From Armillaria gallica (lineage: Eukaryota > Basidiomycota > Agaricomycetes > Agaricales > Physalacriaceae), in NCBI GenBank assembly GCA_037576215.1, contig JBANDB010000004.1, positions 496,001 through 560,000 on the forward strand: 64,000 nucleotides of DNA, in the 5' to 3' direction. Numbering within the stretch: the stretch's first letter is position 1; each line of letters starts with the position of its first letter. This document shows positions 1-9,999 of the stretch, piece by piece. The notes below the pieces were generated by a model. The model searched no databases and was not told the origin of the DNA. It saw only the letters and a program-made list of their open reading frames with translations. The position numbers and the translations under genes are program-made.

Positions 1-11
1 AGCTACCACCC

Positions 12-440
12 ATGGGTAATAACATGGCACTTGATCTGACAAAGAGTGAGAAACTCCATGAGACGTGGGACGGATGGCCGGATGGTGATTTCGACCTCGA
101 TATTGACCATACCACATTTGAAGCTACGAAAAATCTTTTGGTTCACTGGTCTATGAAGGTTAACAGAGGGGATAAAATCCATTCTGCAAATGCAGAAACT
201 TGGCAAGCTGGAAAGAGATCGAATCATCTTTGTCTAGGCCATATGGAGTGCGACAAGGAGATGATTATAGATTTGGAACAGAATCCAAAGTAGAAGTAAG
301 ATATTCTTTTGTTATTGACAGCGGGCAGTGCAATGCTGATATCCCAACTTTATCCAGGACCTCACTATGTGTATGAGGATGGGACTACTCATGAGAATTG
401 AATGAAGGAGCCATGCAAACGGTCTGCTACTAGGGAGCCT
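12..440 (+). pseudogene. fragment of a MULE-like transposase N-terminal zinc domain
   Basis: An open stretch to 293 encodes about 93 residues with WQAGKRSNHLCLG followed by a Cys (CLGHMEC). This is the spacing I associate with the GCM/WRKY-like zinc-binding domain at the N terminus of basidiomycete MULE-type transposase genes. After a frame change the downstream sequence (about 335-400) gives HYVYEDGTTHEN, resembling the H-x-H ligand pair that closes such domains, and then a stop. No DDE catalytic part follows, so it is a scrap. The assignment rests on remembered family pattern and is weak. What is directly seen is the open frame, the Cys/His spacing and the frameshift. Confidence 0.35.
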
Positions 441-1242
441 AAGGATTACTCCGAGCCAAGGCCATGGCCAATCCTCAAGAAACACCGCCAGATTTGATAA
501 CTTGGTAATAACTTACATCAGAACTCGATCACAATTAATCAGACTCGCTTTCAGTTATCTTGTTCAATTCAAAGTGTTTCCGTAGTCAAAATATACCTGC
601 TATGTACTTATATTATCCAAATTCTTCGAAATTTGGCCAATATCACAGTGTTTTACATGGATTATGCGGCTCTGACAGCATGCTTGAACAAGAGAATAAT
701 TTTGGAGATATCTTAAGAGTATAAAGAAGCCTGAAAACCTGTTAGACAAGGAAATGGAAGTAATGTACAGGATGTGGGGTTGCATTTGACTGAGCCAAGA
801 TCAAGGGTGCTCCGGAATGTCAGCCTGGCACATCCAGTAGGGTGGTTGGTTGGCTCCGGAGGAGCTGAAAAAAATTTCTGAGGGGGACCTTTGGGTGCTC
901 TTAGAACTTGAGAAAATAAATTTTGAATTATTCTTTTCATAGAACAGTAGTGTACTCAATGACTATGGTGAGATATCACCAGGAAAGTAACAAAACAAGA
1001 TGGTAGACAGATGTGCTGGGACATGGCGGAGTATGACCCAAAAGTAGACATATGATGTCATAGAACAGCCCTATAAATAGGCATACCAGAGTCACATGGT
1101 TGGTTGGTTCCAACCCACTGGCCTGAAATAAATATTTCGACCTTATGTGTAAAATATTATTTCCCGAGCACCCTTGGCCAAGATTTAACAAGAATGGCTG
1201 CTATATTTGGTAACAGTCAATCGCAGGCTAAAATATGACTTG
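441..1242. other. unassigned stretch with an 11-bp inverted motif
   Basis: I see no gene here. CAAGGGTGCTC at 802-812 recurs inverted at 1166-1176, and GGTTGGTTGG recurs twice between them. A TATAAATAG-like box lies near 1071. The pieces could be remnants of a small terminal-repeat element or an old LTR, but no target duplication is visible. The expected 3' LTR of the adjoining gypsy element is not recognisable here. Confidence 0.3.
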
Positions 1243-1689
1243 TCATACAATTAAGTCATTATTATAACCTTTCACCAATGCATTAACGTCCCAGTCTTGT
1301 CGTTCGTTTATGACCCCATCCACGTGTTCAGCGAGGAATTCCTCGATAAGTTCGTTGGTGTCCATGTCACTTTCCTGTACCCAACTGTTTGATTTGGGTC
1401 CATAACCCTTCCATTTGATGAAATAGTCTGTCACCGTATTTGGTAGTTCCCCTTGTCTTCCTCGAACTCAACGTTGTCTGCTGTTTAAGACTTTTTCAAC
1501 TTCATAATGCTCTTCACCATCTATGAGGTCTGGCAGTGGGGGAGGTGGTTGTTCCTGGTTAGGGAATGCTGGAGGGATGTATGGAGTGAGTAACAATTCA
1601 TTAAAGGTTGGATAAATTTTCCAGTTGGCTGGTAGGGCGATGGTGTATGTGGAGGCGCCTTTCTTGTCTTTGATTTTGAAAGGGCCCAT
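1243..1689 (-). pseudogene. pol: G1 integrase C terminus and chromodomain
   Basis: MGPFKIKDKKGASTYTIALP and KIYPTFNELLLTPY belong to the integrase C-terminal domain. After a TGA at 1468-1470 the frame continues with TDYFIKWKGYGPKSNSWVQE and an acidic helix, a classic chromodomain (hydrophobic/aromatic, W-x-x, N-S-W). In chromoviruses this domain reads histone marks and directs insertion to heterochromatin. The frame ends at 1243, where the element's 3' end is lost. Confidence 0.9.
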
Positions 1690-2679
1690 TCATTTGTTGT
1701 TGAGCTTCTTTTTTGGACATGGTAGGTGAAGTTTGGAGGTGTCGAGCCAAACCTTGTCACCTACTTTATACTTGATGGCTGGGTGTTTTGACTTGTCATA
1801 CTGCACCTTCATTTGTAATGCAGCCTTTTCAAGTGACTTTTTGGCGGCGGCGTGGATCTCCTGCATCTTGGAAATGAAGGTGTTCGAGGCGGGGGTATGG
1901 AATGGTGCGGCAGGCTTTGTTCCTGGTAATATGTCAGGGTTATAGCCATAATTGACTTCGAATGGGCTTTTGCCAGTAGAAGAGTGTACTCGATTGTTAT
2001 GAGCAAATGCGGCGAGCGAGAGCCATTCTACCCAGTCAGTTTGGAGATGATTGACAAACATGCGAAGGTATTTTTCAATTTCTTGATTAACCCTCTCAGT
2101 CTGTCCATCTGTTTGGGGGTGGTAGCCCATGGAGGCATTGCCCTTGATTTGGAGAAGGTCATAGAGGTCTTTCATAAATTTGGATATGAATATAGTTCCT
2201 CTGTCTGATATGATGACTTGAGGCATCCCATGTTTTGCATATACTTCGTCTCATAAGATTTTTGCCCACCCTTCTGACAACAGTTCAGTGGAGCATGTGA
2301 CCAGAATGATCTCCTTCGAGAAGCGGTCAATGATTACAAGAATGGCATCATGGCCATTACTCTTGGGTAGTCCTGTTACCATGTCTACTGAGATGTGGGT
2401 CCATGGGCAAGAGGGTATTTTGTTGGGATGAAGAGGTGCTGCCTTTGCTTGAGTGCTGCTCTTTGTTTGTTGGCAAGTTTTGCAGGCTCGCACATAGGTT
2501 TCAATGTCCTTTTTCATCTTTGGCCACCAGAACTCTCGTAACATGAGTTCTTTGGTTTTTTCAATATCTGGGTGTCCAGTGGTAGCGTGGTCATGGGATT
2601 GAGTGATTATTTCTCCTCGAAGTGCATGGTCCCGAGGGATGTAGATTCTGCCATTGTACCAAATGAACCTGTCCTTCAT
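1690..2679 (-). pseudogene. pol: G1 integrase zinc-binding and catalytic core, broken
   Basis: HHCC zinc domain: SHDHATTGHPDIEKTKEL, then ETYVRACKTCQQTK. The DDE core follows: HISVDMVTGLPKSNGHDAI (first Asp), IISDRGTIFISKF (second Asp), YHPQTDGQTERVNQEIEKY (Glu). A TGA at 2251-2253 splits the core and another at 1690-1692 separates it from the C-terminal part. It would insert element DNA into the genome. Confidence 0.92.
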
Positions 2680-2861
2680 TTCATGCTGCGATTGTGGTTA
2701 ATGGAGTTGGCGACAGCGTTGTCCCAGAGGTGAACGTTCTTGGTGGCAGTTTGTACACTTTGATGGGTTTCTGCGATGGTGGGCATGATCATGGCCCTGA
2801 AATGTTCAGGGGAAAGGACTACCACTTGGTCATTATCATCCTGTCCTTGGTCGTGATTGGC

Positions 2862-4007
2862 TCATCGTGACAGAAGATCAGCCTTTTTGTTGGTGGTTCC
2901 GGCCTTATGGTGGAGGGTGAAATGGTATTCTGCCAGCTCAGTGATCCATCGAGCTTGTCATCGGTTTACCTTCTGAGGCTTTCAGAAGTACTGGAGGTTC
3001 TGATGATCCGTCCAGATCTCGAAGTCTTGGTATGCACCCATAAGGTAATGCCTCCATTCCTCTAGTGAGAGCATGATTGCAAGGAGTTCATTGTCGTAAA
3101 TCTCATAGTTACATTCTGTAACTGAGAGAGACTTGGACAAGAATGAGACCGGTCTCCATTTGCCGTCCTGCTCTTGGGAAAGAACCGCACCGATGGCTCC
3201 CTCGCTAGCGTCTGCTTCTACTCTGAACTTTCCCTTGTTTGTTGGTATAGTGAGTACAACGTCTTCGGCTAACTGTTTCTTCAGTTGCTCGAAAGCCTCC
3301 TGCTGAGCCTTGCCCCACCTCCATGCATTGTTGCCCGTTAACTGAGTCATGGGCTTTACAATTTTGCTATAGTTCTTTATGAAGCGTCAATAGAAATTAG
3401 TGAACCCCAGGAAAGATTGGAGTTCCTTTTTCTTGGTTGGCACCAGCCAGTCAAGGATGCCTTTGATTTTGACCAGGTCCATACGGATACTTCCTTCGCT
3501 AATGATGACACCCAAATATTTGGTCTCCAGAACCTCGAACTCGCATTTCTCGGCTTTAAGGAATAGTTTATGTTTCTGCAGGGTCATCAATACTTCTCAC
3601 ATAATCCGATGGTGCTCCTCTTTGGTTTTGGACATAATGAGGATATCATCGAGGTAGATAGTGACCTTCCTGGATGCAATGAGGTCTTTAAAGATCTCAT
3701 TCATCATCCACTAGAAAGTGGCGGGCGAGTTGGTGAGGCCAAAGAACATCACCATGGGTTCGTATAGGCCACAGTTAGTTCTGAAGGCTACCTTCCACTC
3801 ATCCCCTGTCTTGATGTGAACATTGTTGTATCCCCATCGAACATCCAGTTTAGAAAAGTATTTGGCGCTGCATAGCTTGTCCATGAGTTCTGAAATTAAA
3901 GGAAGCAGGTACCGATTCTTAATTGTCATTTTGTTAAGCTTCCGATAATCCTGAATGGGCCTTAGCTTCCCATCCTTCTTCTTGATGAAAAAGAACGGTG
4001 ACACCAT
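2862..4007 (-). pseudogene. pol: G1 reverse transcriptase and RNase H, broken
   Basis: Contains [20 protein letters not shown], the fingers motif, then [26 protein letters not shown] and an intact YLDD catalytic box (near 3650), followed by RNase H with RVEADASEGAIGAVLSQE, YEIYDNELLAIML and IWTDHQNLQYF, so the RNase H acidic residues are present. The frame is broken by TGA at 3597, 3387, 2982, 2958 and 2862 and by TAG at 3711. Each TGA aligns with an Arg in G2 or the family. It made DNA from element RNA when active. Confidence 0.92.
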
Positions 4008-4022
4008 GGGTGATTTGGAAGG

Positions 4023-5165
4023 TCATATCCTCCCGCTGGCTAGGTTCTCATCCAAGAATTTGTCCAACTCCCCCTGTTCCTCACAATTTAATGGGTAGAC
4101 CTTGCAGTCAAGGTTGGCGTTAGCGTTCGGAATGAGTTTGATAGCATGATCCCATGGTTTTGGTTCAGGGAGTTCATCAAAGCTTTCTTTATTGAATAAG
4201 TCTTTGAAGTCTTGGCACCATTCGGGAACCATCTCTTCAAATGTTTTGGCTTTCCTCTCCACATTCACCTTGGCCGCTAAGTCATTGGCTACGTGCTGCA
4301 TTGCCCTAATATGAATGGCTTCTTCAAAGCTTATTGGAAGGATGGTATCACCTTCTTCAAGCTCCTCATCCCACTTGTCATACAGATCCGCATCTGGTAA
4401 GGGAATTGGGGTATGATGGCATTGGCATTGGGCAAAGATCATTTTCCCAGTTTGCCAATTGATTAGTGGATTGTGCCTTACTAACCAATCATGCCTGAGG
4501 AAGATGTCACGATCCTTTAGGTCAGTGATAGCCAAGTCTATGCACTCAGCATGGTCCCCAATGATGATGTGCACCTCCGCAAAAGCAGTGATCTGTCCCA
4601 TGCTATTCTTTGATCCATCCACATTATATACAGTGATGGGTGCCACTGTTGCACGAGTGGGGATATTATGTTTCTTGACAAAGGCTCGGTCAATGGCGCT
4701 ACTAGTGCAACTGCTGTCAATCAGAGCTGAAGAGGCAATGCAAGTGTGGCCTCCCGGTATCCCAACTTGGATGTCAGTTGTTAGGGCCTTCTCACCTCCG
4801 CTCAGTTGGCAAATGTAGTGTTTGGGTTGCTGGAGCTTGTCCATCCACTCTAGTGCATTGATACACATGGTTTTCCTCAAGCTGTCAATCATTTCATCAA
4901 CCACCTCCTCGATTCGCGTCTTGTGGATCCAGTTTTTCAGGATTGCCTTGGCTTCTGATTCGGTTCTCGCCTCCTTGATGCCTCGTAGTGTCCACTCCGC
5001 CTCGAACGGTTTGAGCCAGGTGTGTGGGACCTTCTCAGTCTTCACGCTAGAGCCTGGCAGCTCAACTACCGTCGACTGGGTCACCTCAGGTGCTATAGGG
5101 GAACTTTGAGTTTTCTGACTCAAGTCAGAAACTGGTATCATTCTTGTTGTTGGGAATTTCCTCAA
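4023..5165 (-). pseudogene. pol: G1 aspartic protease and start of reverse transcriptase
   Basis: A 380-codon open stretch. The first part carries WLKPFEAEWTLRGI, shared with G2. The retropepsin-like core follows with ALIDSSCTSSAI (the DSG-type active-site loop, here D-S-S) and later IFLRHDWLVRHNPLINW. It runs on into the reverse-transcriptase N terminus (PEPKPWDHAIKLIPNANA..LDCKVYPLN) until a TGA at 4023-4025. The protease would cut Gag-Pol. Catalytic Asp is kept here, unlike in G2, but the enzyme is cut off from the rest of Pol. Confidence 0.9.
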
Positions 5166-5301
5166 CCTGTACTGAATGCCCCCTTTTTACTGCCTGGGTG
5201 CTAGCAGCTTCCTGTCCTATGGCTGTTTTGGTCGGGGCCATTGCGCATCCAACAGTTCTTGCTACTCGCTGGTCTTCATTGGGATCACTCAGAAGGGTGT
5301 C

Positions 5302-5895
5302 TCACCAAAATCCATTGGGAGAATCAGATTGCAGCAAGCTCGGCCTAATGTCAGGGTCATCTTTTGAGGGGACAACAGACTCAGATGGTTGTTGGCCAGA
5401 AGTCTCCACGTGAAACACCTCCAGGTCTGCTCCTGCTGGACTATATGAATTGTTCTGCCCCTGCCTGAGGCCTGCATCAACTTGGTGCCAGCCATCGTCT
5501 TGCTGCTGGCTAGCGCTCCCAGGACTCTTGCTCTGCTGCTGGTTATCAAACCACGCAATTAGTCTGCTGCACACGGTCTTGATGGTCATGGGTGCACAAG
5601 TGGGCCCTATCCTTGCAGTGTTCTCCAATTGTGGAGCTGCTTTACCAGGGGGGGCATATCCCTCCAGCAGAGGTGCTTGTTCCCCTGCCCCATCCAGTTG
5701 CTTGGCTGGCACTGTTGTGATGGGTGGCACTATGGTGGGTGCCTTTTCGTCCACTACTTTCACTTGCAATGAGTTACTCGCCAAACATTTAGCTGGTTGT
5801 GCAGTCTTGGGGGCAGCGGCCCCAACTGCCTGTTTCGATTCTTTCTTGGTTTCTGTCTCAGTAGTGAAGTCGCAAAATGGTATATTTGAATGCAT
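5302..5895 (-). pseudogene. G1 gag-pol linker
   Basis: A 197-codon open stretch rich in Pro, Ala, Gln and Ser (for example VGAAAPKTAQPAKCLASN) with no recognisable fold. It lies between the zinc knuckle and the protease, where G2 has a comparable low-complexity linker. Probably a disordered spacer in the Pol polyprotein. The frame is open, but it is cut off from its neighbours by stops. Confidence 0.55.
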
Positions 5896-6046
5896 AATGT
5901 CAACTACAGAAGTACAATGAGCCTGACTAGTGGGTGATGAGCACGTACCAGATGAAACTAAGTCCTTGGCCGAGTCAGTCGAATCACTTACTGTTCGGCC
6001 CCATCTTTTACCTCCTCAATTTTTGAGTCCATTTTCTCGTTCGTTG

Positions 6047-6878
6047 CTACATGATCCCAGTAATAATTGAGGCATCATAGCGCCTCTTCCTTCGTCTTTG
6101 GGGCCTTCGGACAATCTCGTTTGAAATGTCCAATCTCGCCACATCAGTAGCATTTCGCCTTGGCACACACCCTGTCAATATCCATTGGTACGCCCGATCC
6201 TCTGTATGTCGTGCCAGTTCCTGTCTTCTTTTCCAGGACACTGCTCTGCTGCTGATTCCCTTTTGTCATCGTGGTTGTATTCGTCTTTGCCTGCTGTTTC
6301 CACTCAGCTACCTTGGCTCCCCCCTGCTCTGCCTTTCACGTCCTCCAATTATGATCGATCCTAAGTATTCGCTGTTTCCACTCCTGGTAGTTCATCAGGA
6401 CATCTCTGTTTGACATGTAAATGATGTCCTCAGTGGTCGATCAGCATGCCTTTTTGACTTGAGCCATCATCACTTGGTCAATACCAATAACTCCCGCTTC
6501 AAATGCTAGTGACTCGAATTGCTGGAAGAATAAGTCGCCGTCAGGGAAATTGCTCTGTTGGAGCCTCTCCCATTGTGCGAACTTGATCTCAGCATTGGCA
6601 TCCTTCCAGAATCGTCATCTGACCTCCTCCATGAAATGCTCGTAGGCTGGATAGACCTGGTCCCCGTTAATGTTCCTTCCCAGTTCCCATGCACACAGTT
6701 CCCACCACACCTGGGCATCTTTGCCGAAGTGCGACATGCAGAAAATGACTTTATGAGGGTGGTATCGGAAGTACTGGTTGAAAACTGAGAAGTACATGTT
6801 GCACTGTGAGAAGAATCGGGCGATATCGTTGGAGTCACCATTAAAGTTCTCGGGCTCCCTGACCATGTTTGGTTTCAA
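6047..6878 (-). pseudogene. gag: G1 gag (capsid and nucleocapsid), broken
   Basis: Encodes a retrotransposon Gag core: PENFNGDSNDIARFFSQCNMYF, then KDAQVWWE, typical of the capsid helix bundle, and near 6130-6160 a CCHC zinc knuckle. The knuckle is read as C-Y-stop-C-G-E-I-G-H-F-K-R-D-C: the family Arg between the first two cysteines is a TGA at 6144-6146. A second TGA lies at 6615-6617 and others follow. Gag would form the particle and package RNA through the knuckle. The stops make it a pseudogene, although domain order is preserved. Confidence 0.85.
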
Positions 6879-6879
6879 C

Positions 6880-8482
6880 GCTGCCCATGGTCCTTAATTG
6901 TCTTCGGCGAGGGTCCATGGAATGGGAGGGTCCGGTGGTCCGGGAGGAGGAGGGTATCGAGGTGGCACCCACCTCTGAGGGATAACAGGCGGTGCCTGCA
7001 GTGGTGGTCCAGTTGGAGGCTGTGGTTTGCTGCATGGCTGGGGCACGTCTGAGGGTCCTGCCTCGTCACCAGTGATGGCAGCAGCGAAGAGCCTAGGTCA
7101 TCCTTGCATGCCTGGCAGTCCATATCCTCGTGGGTACATGTAACTCTGCTGCGTCGATGCATAACCTGGCTCCCATCTTGGGTAGTCGGGTATGGTGACC
7201 CGTAGCGGAGGTACGGGGGTTTGTCATTCATAGGTTCTGGTGTGTATGTTATAGGCAGTAAATCGATCTGGGGTCGTTGATATCAAGCTGGTACCTCGAC
7301 CTGGTGATCATGATGGATCATATTATAGGTGAGGCAGGCAAAATGAGCAGCTTCCTCCTTTAGGATATAGCTATATCCGTAGTGTGCGTAATCTATTCCT
7401 GCCGGAGTTCTGGCCCACTCCGAATCTGCTACTAATTCCTCCTTAAAGTGATCGAATAACTCTTCCAGGGGCGCATGGAGGAGTATAGTGGGGATCTGGA
7501 CCAATTTACCTGTTGACAGGAGGTAAAGGGCCCGGGAAATGGTTATCAGGGTGGTCGGCTGGGGGAGTGTTCGGGACTGGGGGTGTTGGGACTGGGGAGG
7601 CAGAGGGACTCCTTCCTCCGGTGATTCCGTTGACACGCTCCCTGGCAGAGATTATCTCGGTCCTGGAGCTATGCACAGAGTAGTATACGGTTTCTCCTCT
7701 GCTGTCGCTCATCAATCTCCCTAAATGCTGCTGCTCGCTTTTGCTCTGCTTGTCTCCACTCTTGACCGTGCTGGTTGAGCTCTTCCGCAACATCGATGAC
7801 TGATCTCAGCAGCTCCCTTCTTCTTCTTGGGATGGCGAGCCTGGCCTGGGTTGTCAGGGCTCCTTGAGGTGGGAACTCTGGCATAGACTCCCTGGTCGGC
7901 TCTGGGGGAGTGGGGGATCGTGTCATGATTTGTACTGGCTCGTCCCAGTGGGTGATGGCAGGATAGTCGGGCTCCGGTGTCCTGGCTCGATATGGGTTTC
8001 CTCAATGGGGGAAGAAGGCAGTGTAGGGTAGATTGAAGTTGTCCCAGATGAGGTCGAGCTCGAGAGTGGAACTGACAAAGATATTGGGGGCCTTTCGGTG
8101 ACAGTCAGAACCCGGTCATTCCTAGGGCGACTGCTGGAAGGTTGCTCAGGGGCTGGGGAGCCATGAGGGCTTGTTCTCCCCAGGCCAAGTTGGATGAGGT
8201 ACCTTGCCAGGTCTGCTGCTGTAGGAATGGAGTGTGTTGGATGGGGGGTAGCACCAGCGGACTCGTGATGGGAGGGAGAGCCATCGGTAGAAAGCTGAAT
8301 AAAGGGGAGCCTTGCTCCGGCAGCACTTCCATTGCTTCCTTCCTGAATGCTGACCTCCACCTCCCCAGGAATGTCTTCTTCGTCTCTCCTATCAATGACA
8401 TGAGGGTGCTCATTGATTGTTGATGCTCACCGCGGTAAGGGTGGGTAGAGGTGTGCCAGCAGTGGCTGCTGTGGGACAACAT
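6880..8482 (-). pseudogene. G1 leader/pre-gag region, frameshifted
   Basis: Several overlapping open stretches in different frames (about 7923-8360, 7506-7793, 7283-7636) encode Pro/Ser/Thr-rich, low-complexity protein. One piece (EGVPLPPQSQHPQSRTLP, near 7610) precedes an acidic/aromatic stretch around 7300-7450. By position it corresponds to the long second leader ORF of G2 (44001-45095). Too many frameshifts prevent a reading frame from being assigned. I infer one or two original ORFs. Confidence 0.5.
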
Positions 8483-8507
8483 AGTTTATAGTGGGCGGGG
8501 CATAGTT

Positions 8508-8636
8508 TCATTGGTTGTGGATGTGAGGAGTTACTCTGTAATGGAATAGGATTGCTAATATGAGGGTGGCTACAAAGAGTGCAGTGCCGACACCAAGGTA
8601 GACTGCTGATAAAAGTATTTTGTGTGTCGTCGACAT
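8508..8636 (-). CDS. G1 leader ORF: 42-residue single-pass membrane peptide
   Basis: The ATG at 8636 opens a 42-codon ORF ending in TGA at 8508. Residues about 8-32 form one strongly hydrophobic segment (LLSAVYLGVGTALFVATL...), flanked by a short polar N terminus and a basic His/Arg tail. It lies between the primer-binding site and gag, the position taken in G2 by two membrane ORFs. It may be truncated by a frameshift, because the following frame continues with a Pro-rich stretch. Function is unknown. Recurrence of the same topology at the same place in two diverged elements argues that it is a real component of this lineage. Confidence 0.55.
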   Translation of the reverse strand: MSTTHKILLSAVYLGVGTALFVATLILAILFHYRVTPHIHNQ

Positions 8637-8663
8637 GTAGGCTCCAGTTAAGGAGCAGGGAAA

Positions 8664-8676
8664 AGCTTTGAGCTAA
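8664..8676 (-). promoter_or_regulatory. self-priming primer-binding site of G1 (decayed)
   Basis: The minus-strand sequence TTAGCTCAAAGCT just inside the LTR is complementary at 11 of 13 positions to the predicted first bases of the element's own RNA (AGCTTCGAGCCAA, minus strand of 8823-8835). Both mismatches are C/T transitions. No tRNA 3'-end complement (TGG start) is present. Tf1/sushi elements prime from their own RNA 5' end, and this has the same geometry. Confidence 0.65.
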
Positions 8677-8677
8677 T

Positions 8678-9100
8678 TATTAAACCCAAACTCCAATCAA
8701 GGATAAACAACGGCTGTCTCGCATTCGGGCAATCACTGATGAGTTCCTTATGTGATAGGAGATAAGGCTAAGTCTTTAGCGGTCAGCAATAGATTAAGCG
8801 ATAGTTTCGGTATAGATTAAAGTTGGCTCGAAGCTGGGGTACATACAGTGAGAGCTACTACTTAAGTATTCGAAGTGAGGGTTCTAATAATAGACCGTTC
8901 ATGAGGGATAAAGTTCATGAGCATGTGGTGGTGGAGTGAGGACGTATGAGCACGCAATGTCGAAGCAAGAATGCACAATATCGAAGAGATAATATGGGAG
9001 CATCGTTCTGTAACTCAGTTGCCCCTATGCTCAGCGGCCCGGTCAGTCCGGTTGTGAAAGATAAGGTAAGATAAAGCAAAAAAGTGAATAAATCATAACA
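8678..9100 (-). repeat. 5' LTR of G1
   Basis: About 423 bp. Its outer end (AGTGAATAAATCATAACA, ending at 9100) nearly matches the LTR end of G2. It contains the predicted transcript start block at 8823-8835 and a decayed TATA region (TACTTAAG where G2 has TATATAAG). The inner boundary is set by analogy with G2, one base after the primer-binding site. No partner LTR is in the window, so the ends are inferred. Confidence 0.75.
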
Positions 9101-9999
9101 GATGCATGTCATGCACTGCGGGTACGTCTCTCCGCACAGGGCAACCTCACATCTTTGATGCAGCGGTCACACACCATTAACACATTACAGCTCATATCTA
9201 TATTATCCTCAGATACTCACTCATCAGCGTGTTTGCTTAGACAGCTTCTTTCTTGGTCTGCCTTCAGTGGGAATCGGGGTCAGGTGCTTCACGTCAGTAT
9301 GCAGTCATACAGAATTCCTGGAGCTCACATGGATATGCTAAGCATGAGTGGCTTATCAGCCAGGTCTCTAGTAAAAGAGAAACAGCCTGAGAATTCATAC
9401 AGAATGCATCAATAGTTGGAAACATTATTGTCATCTCTGCTTCAATTTCACCAAGTGTCGGCACAGGGCCAGAACCACTCTCAGTCTCATTACCAGCCAC
9501 ATCCACTGACACTATCTTGTACGATATTCAAGCATCTTATGGAAAAGACATCATGCAAGATGCGACATGGAGTTCTTCTTGCCTGGGAGTTCAGGAAATG
9601 ATAATTTCCACTGAAAGATGTCCCTCAACAGGTCGCAGAAACTCTATTCACCATTACATACTTCACAAAATGGCAACTTCCCTGCTTAATATTTACTTTC
9701 ATACATGAACACTGACGTTCTCAGCATGATCCAAAGACCGAACACTGTCCATCGAAACATTGATATTCTGGCAAAGAAATATGAAAATCACTTCGAGGTG
9801 GAAATCAGACATATTCGTACCACTTCATCAATATCTGTCCCAGAGTCGTTGGGTGCGAATCTGAGAACGTTTGGCTCAGAACACCCACTGTTTGTGTGTG
9901 ACCGATGGTCCTTTCAGTAGTTCAACCTTTAAAGAAACATATCAGCTTCTAGGGAGATCGAAAATGTGGGTTGGTTTGCACATAACAAGTAGGGAGTTG
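9101..9999. other. no supported gene; possible tail of the DUF6534-like gene
   Basis: Short frames only. A minus-strand 72-codon frame at 9294-9512 (VAGNETESGSGPVPTLGEIE) looks protein-like and could be a distal exon of the neighbouring membrane-protein gene, but I cannot link it by splice sites. Confidence 0.25.

Larger units (their letters stand above)
1243..9100 (-). mobile_element. G1: degenerate Ty3/gypsy chromovirus-type LTR retrotransposon
   Basis: Read on the minus strand the order is 5' LTR, primer-binding site, small membrane ORF, leader, gag with zinc knuckle, linker, aspartic protease, reverse transcriptase, RNase H, integrase, chromodomain. That is the full Ty3/gypsy order. Its proteins align by eye along their length with those of element G2 at 37428-45804, but much more diverged. 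At least eleven in-frame TGA codons stand where G2 or the family has Arg, plus one TAG (3711) and several frameshifts, so it is dead. The 5' LTR is recognisable (8678-9100). No 3' LTR or polypurine tract is found beyond the chromodomain end at 1243, so the 3' end is deleted or replaced. Confidence 0.93.
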
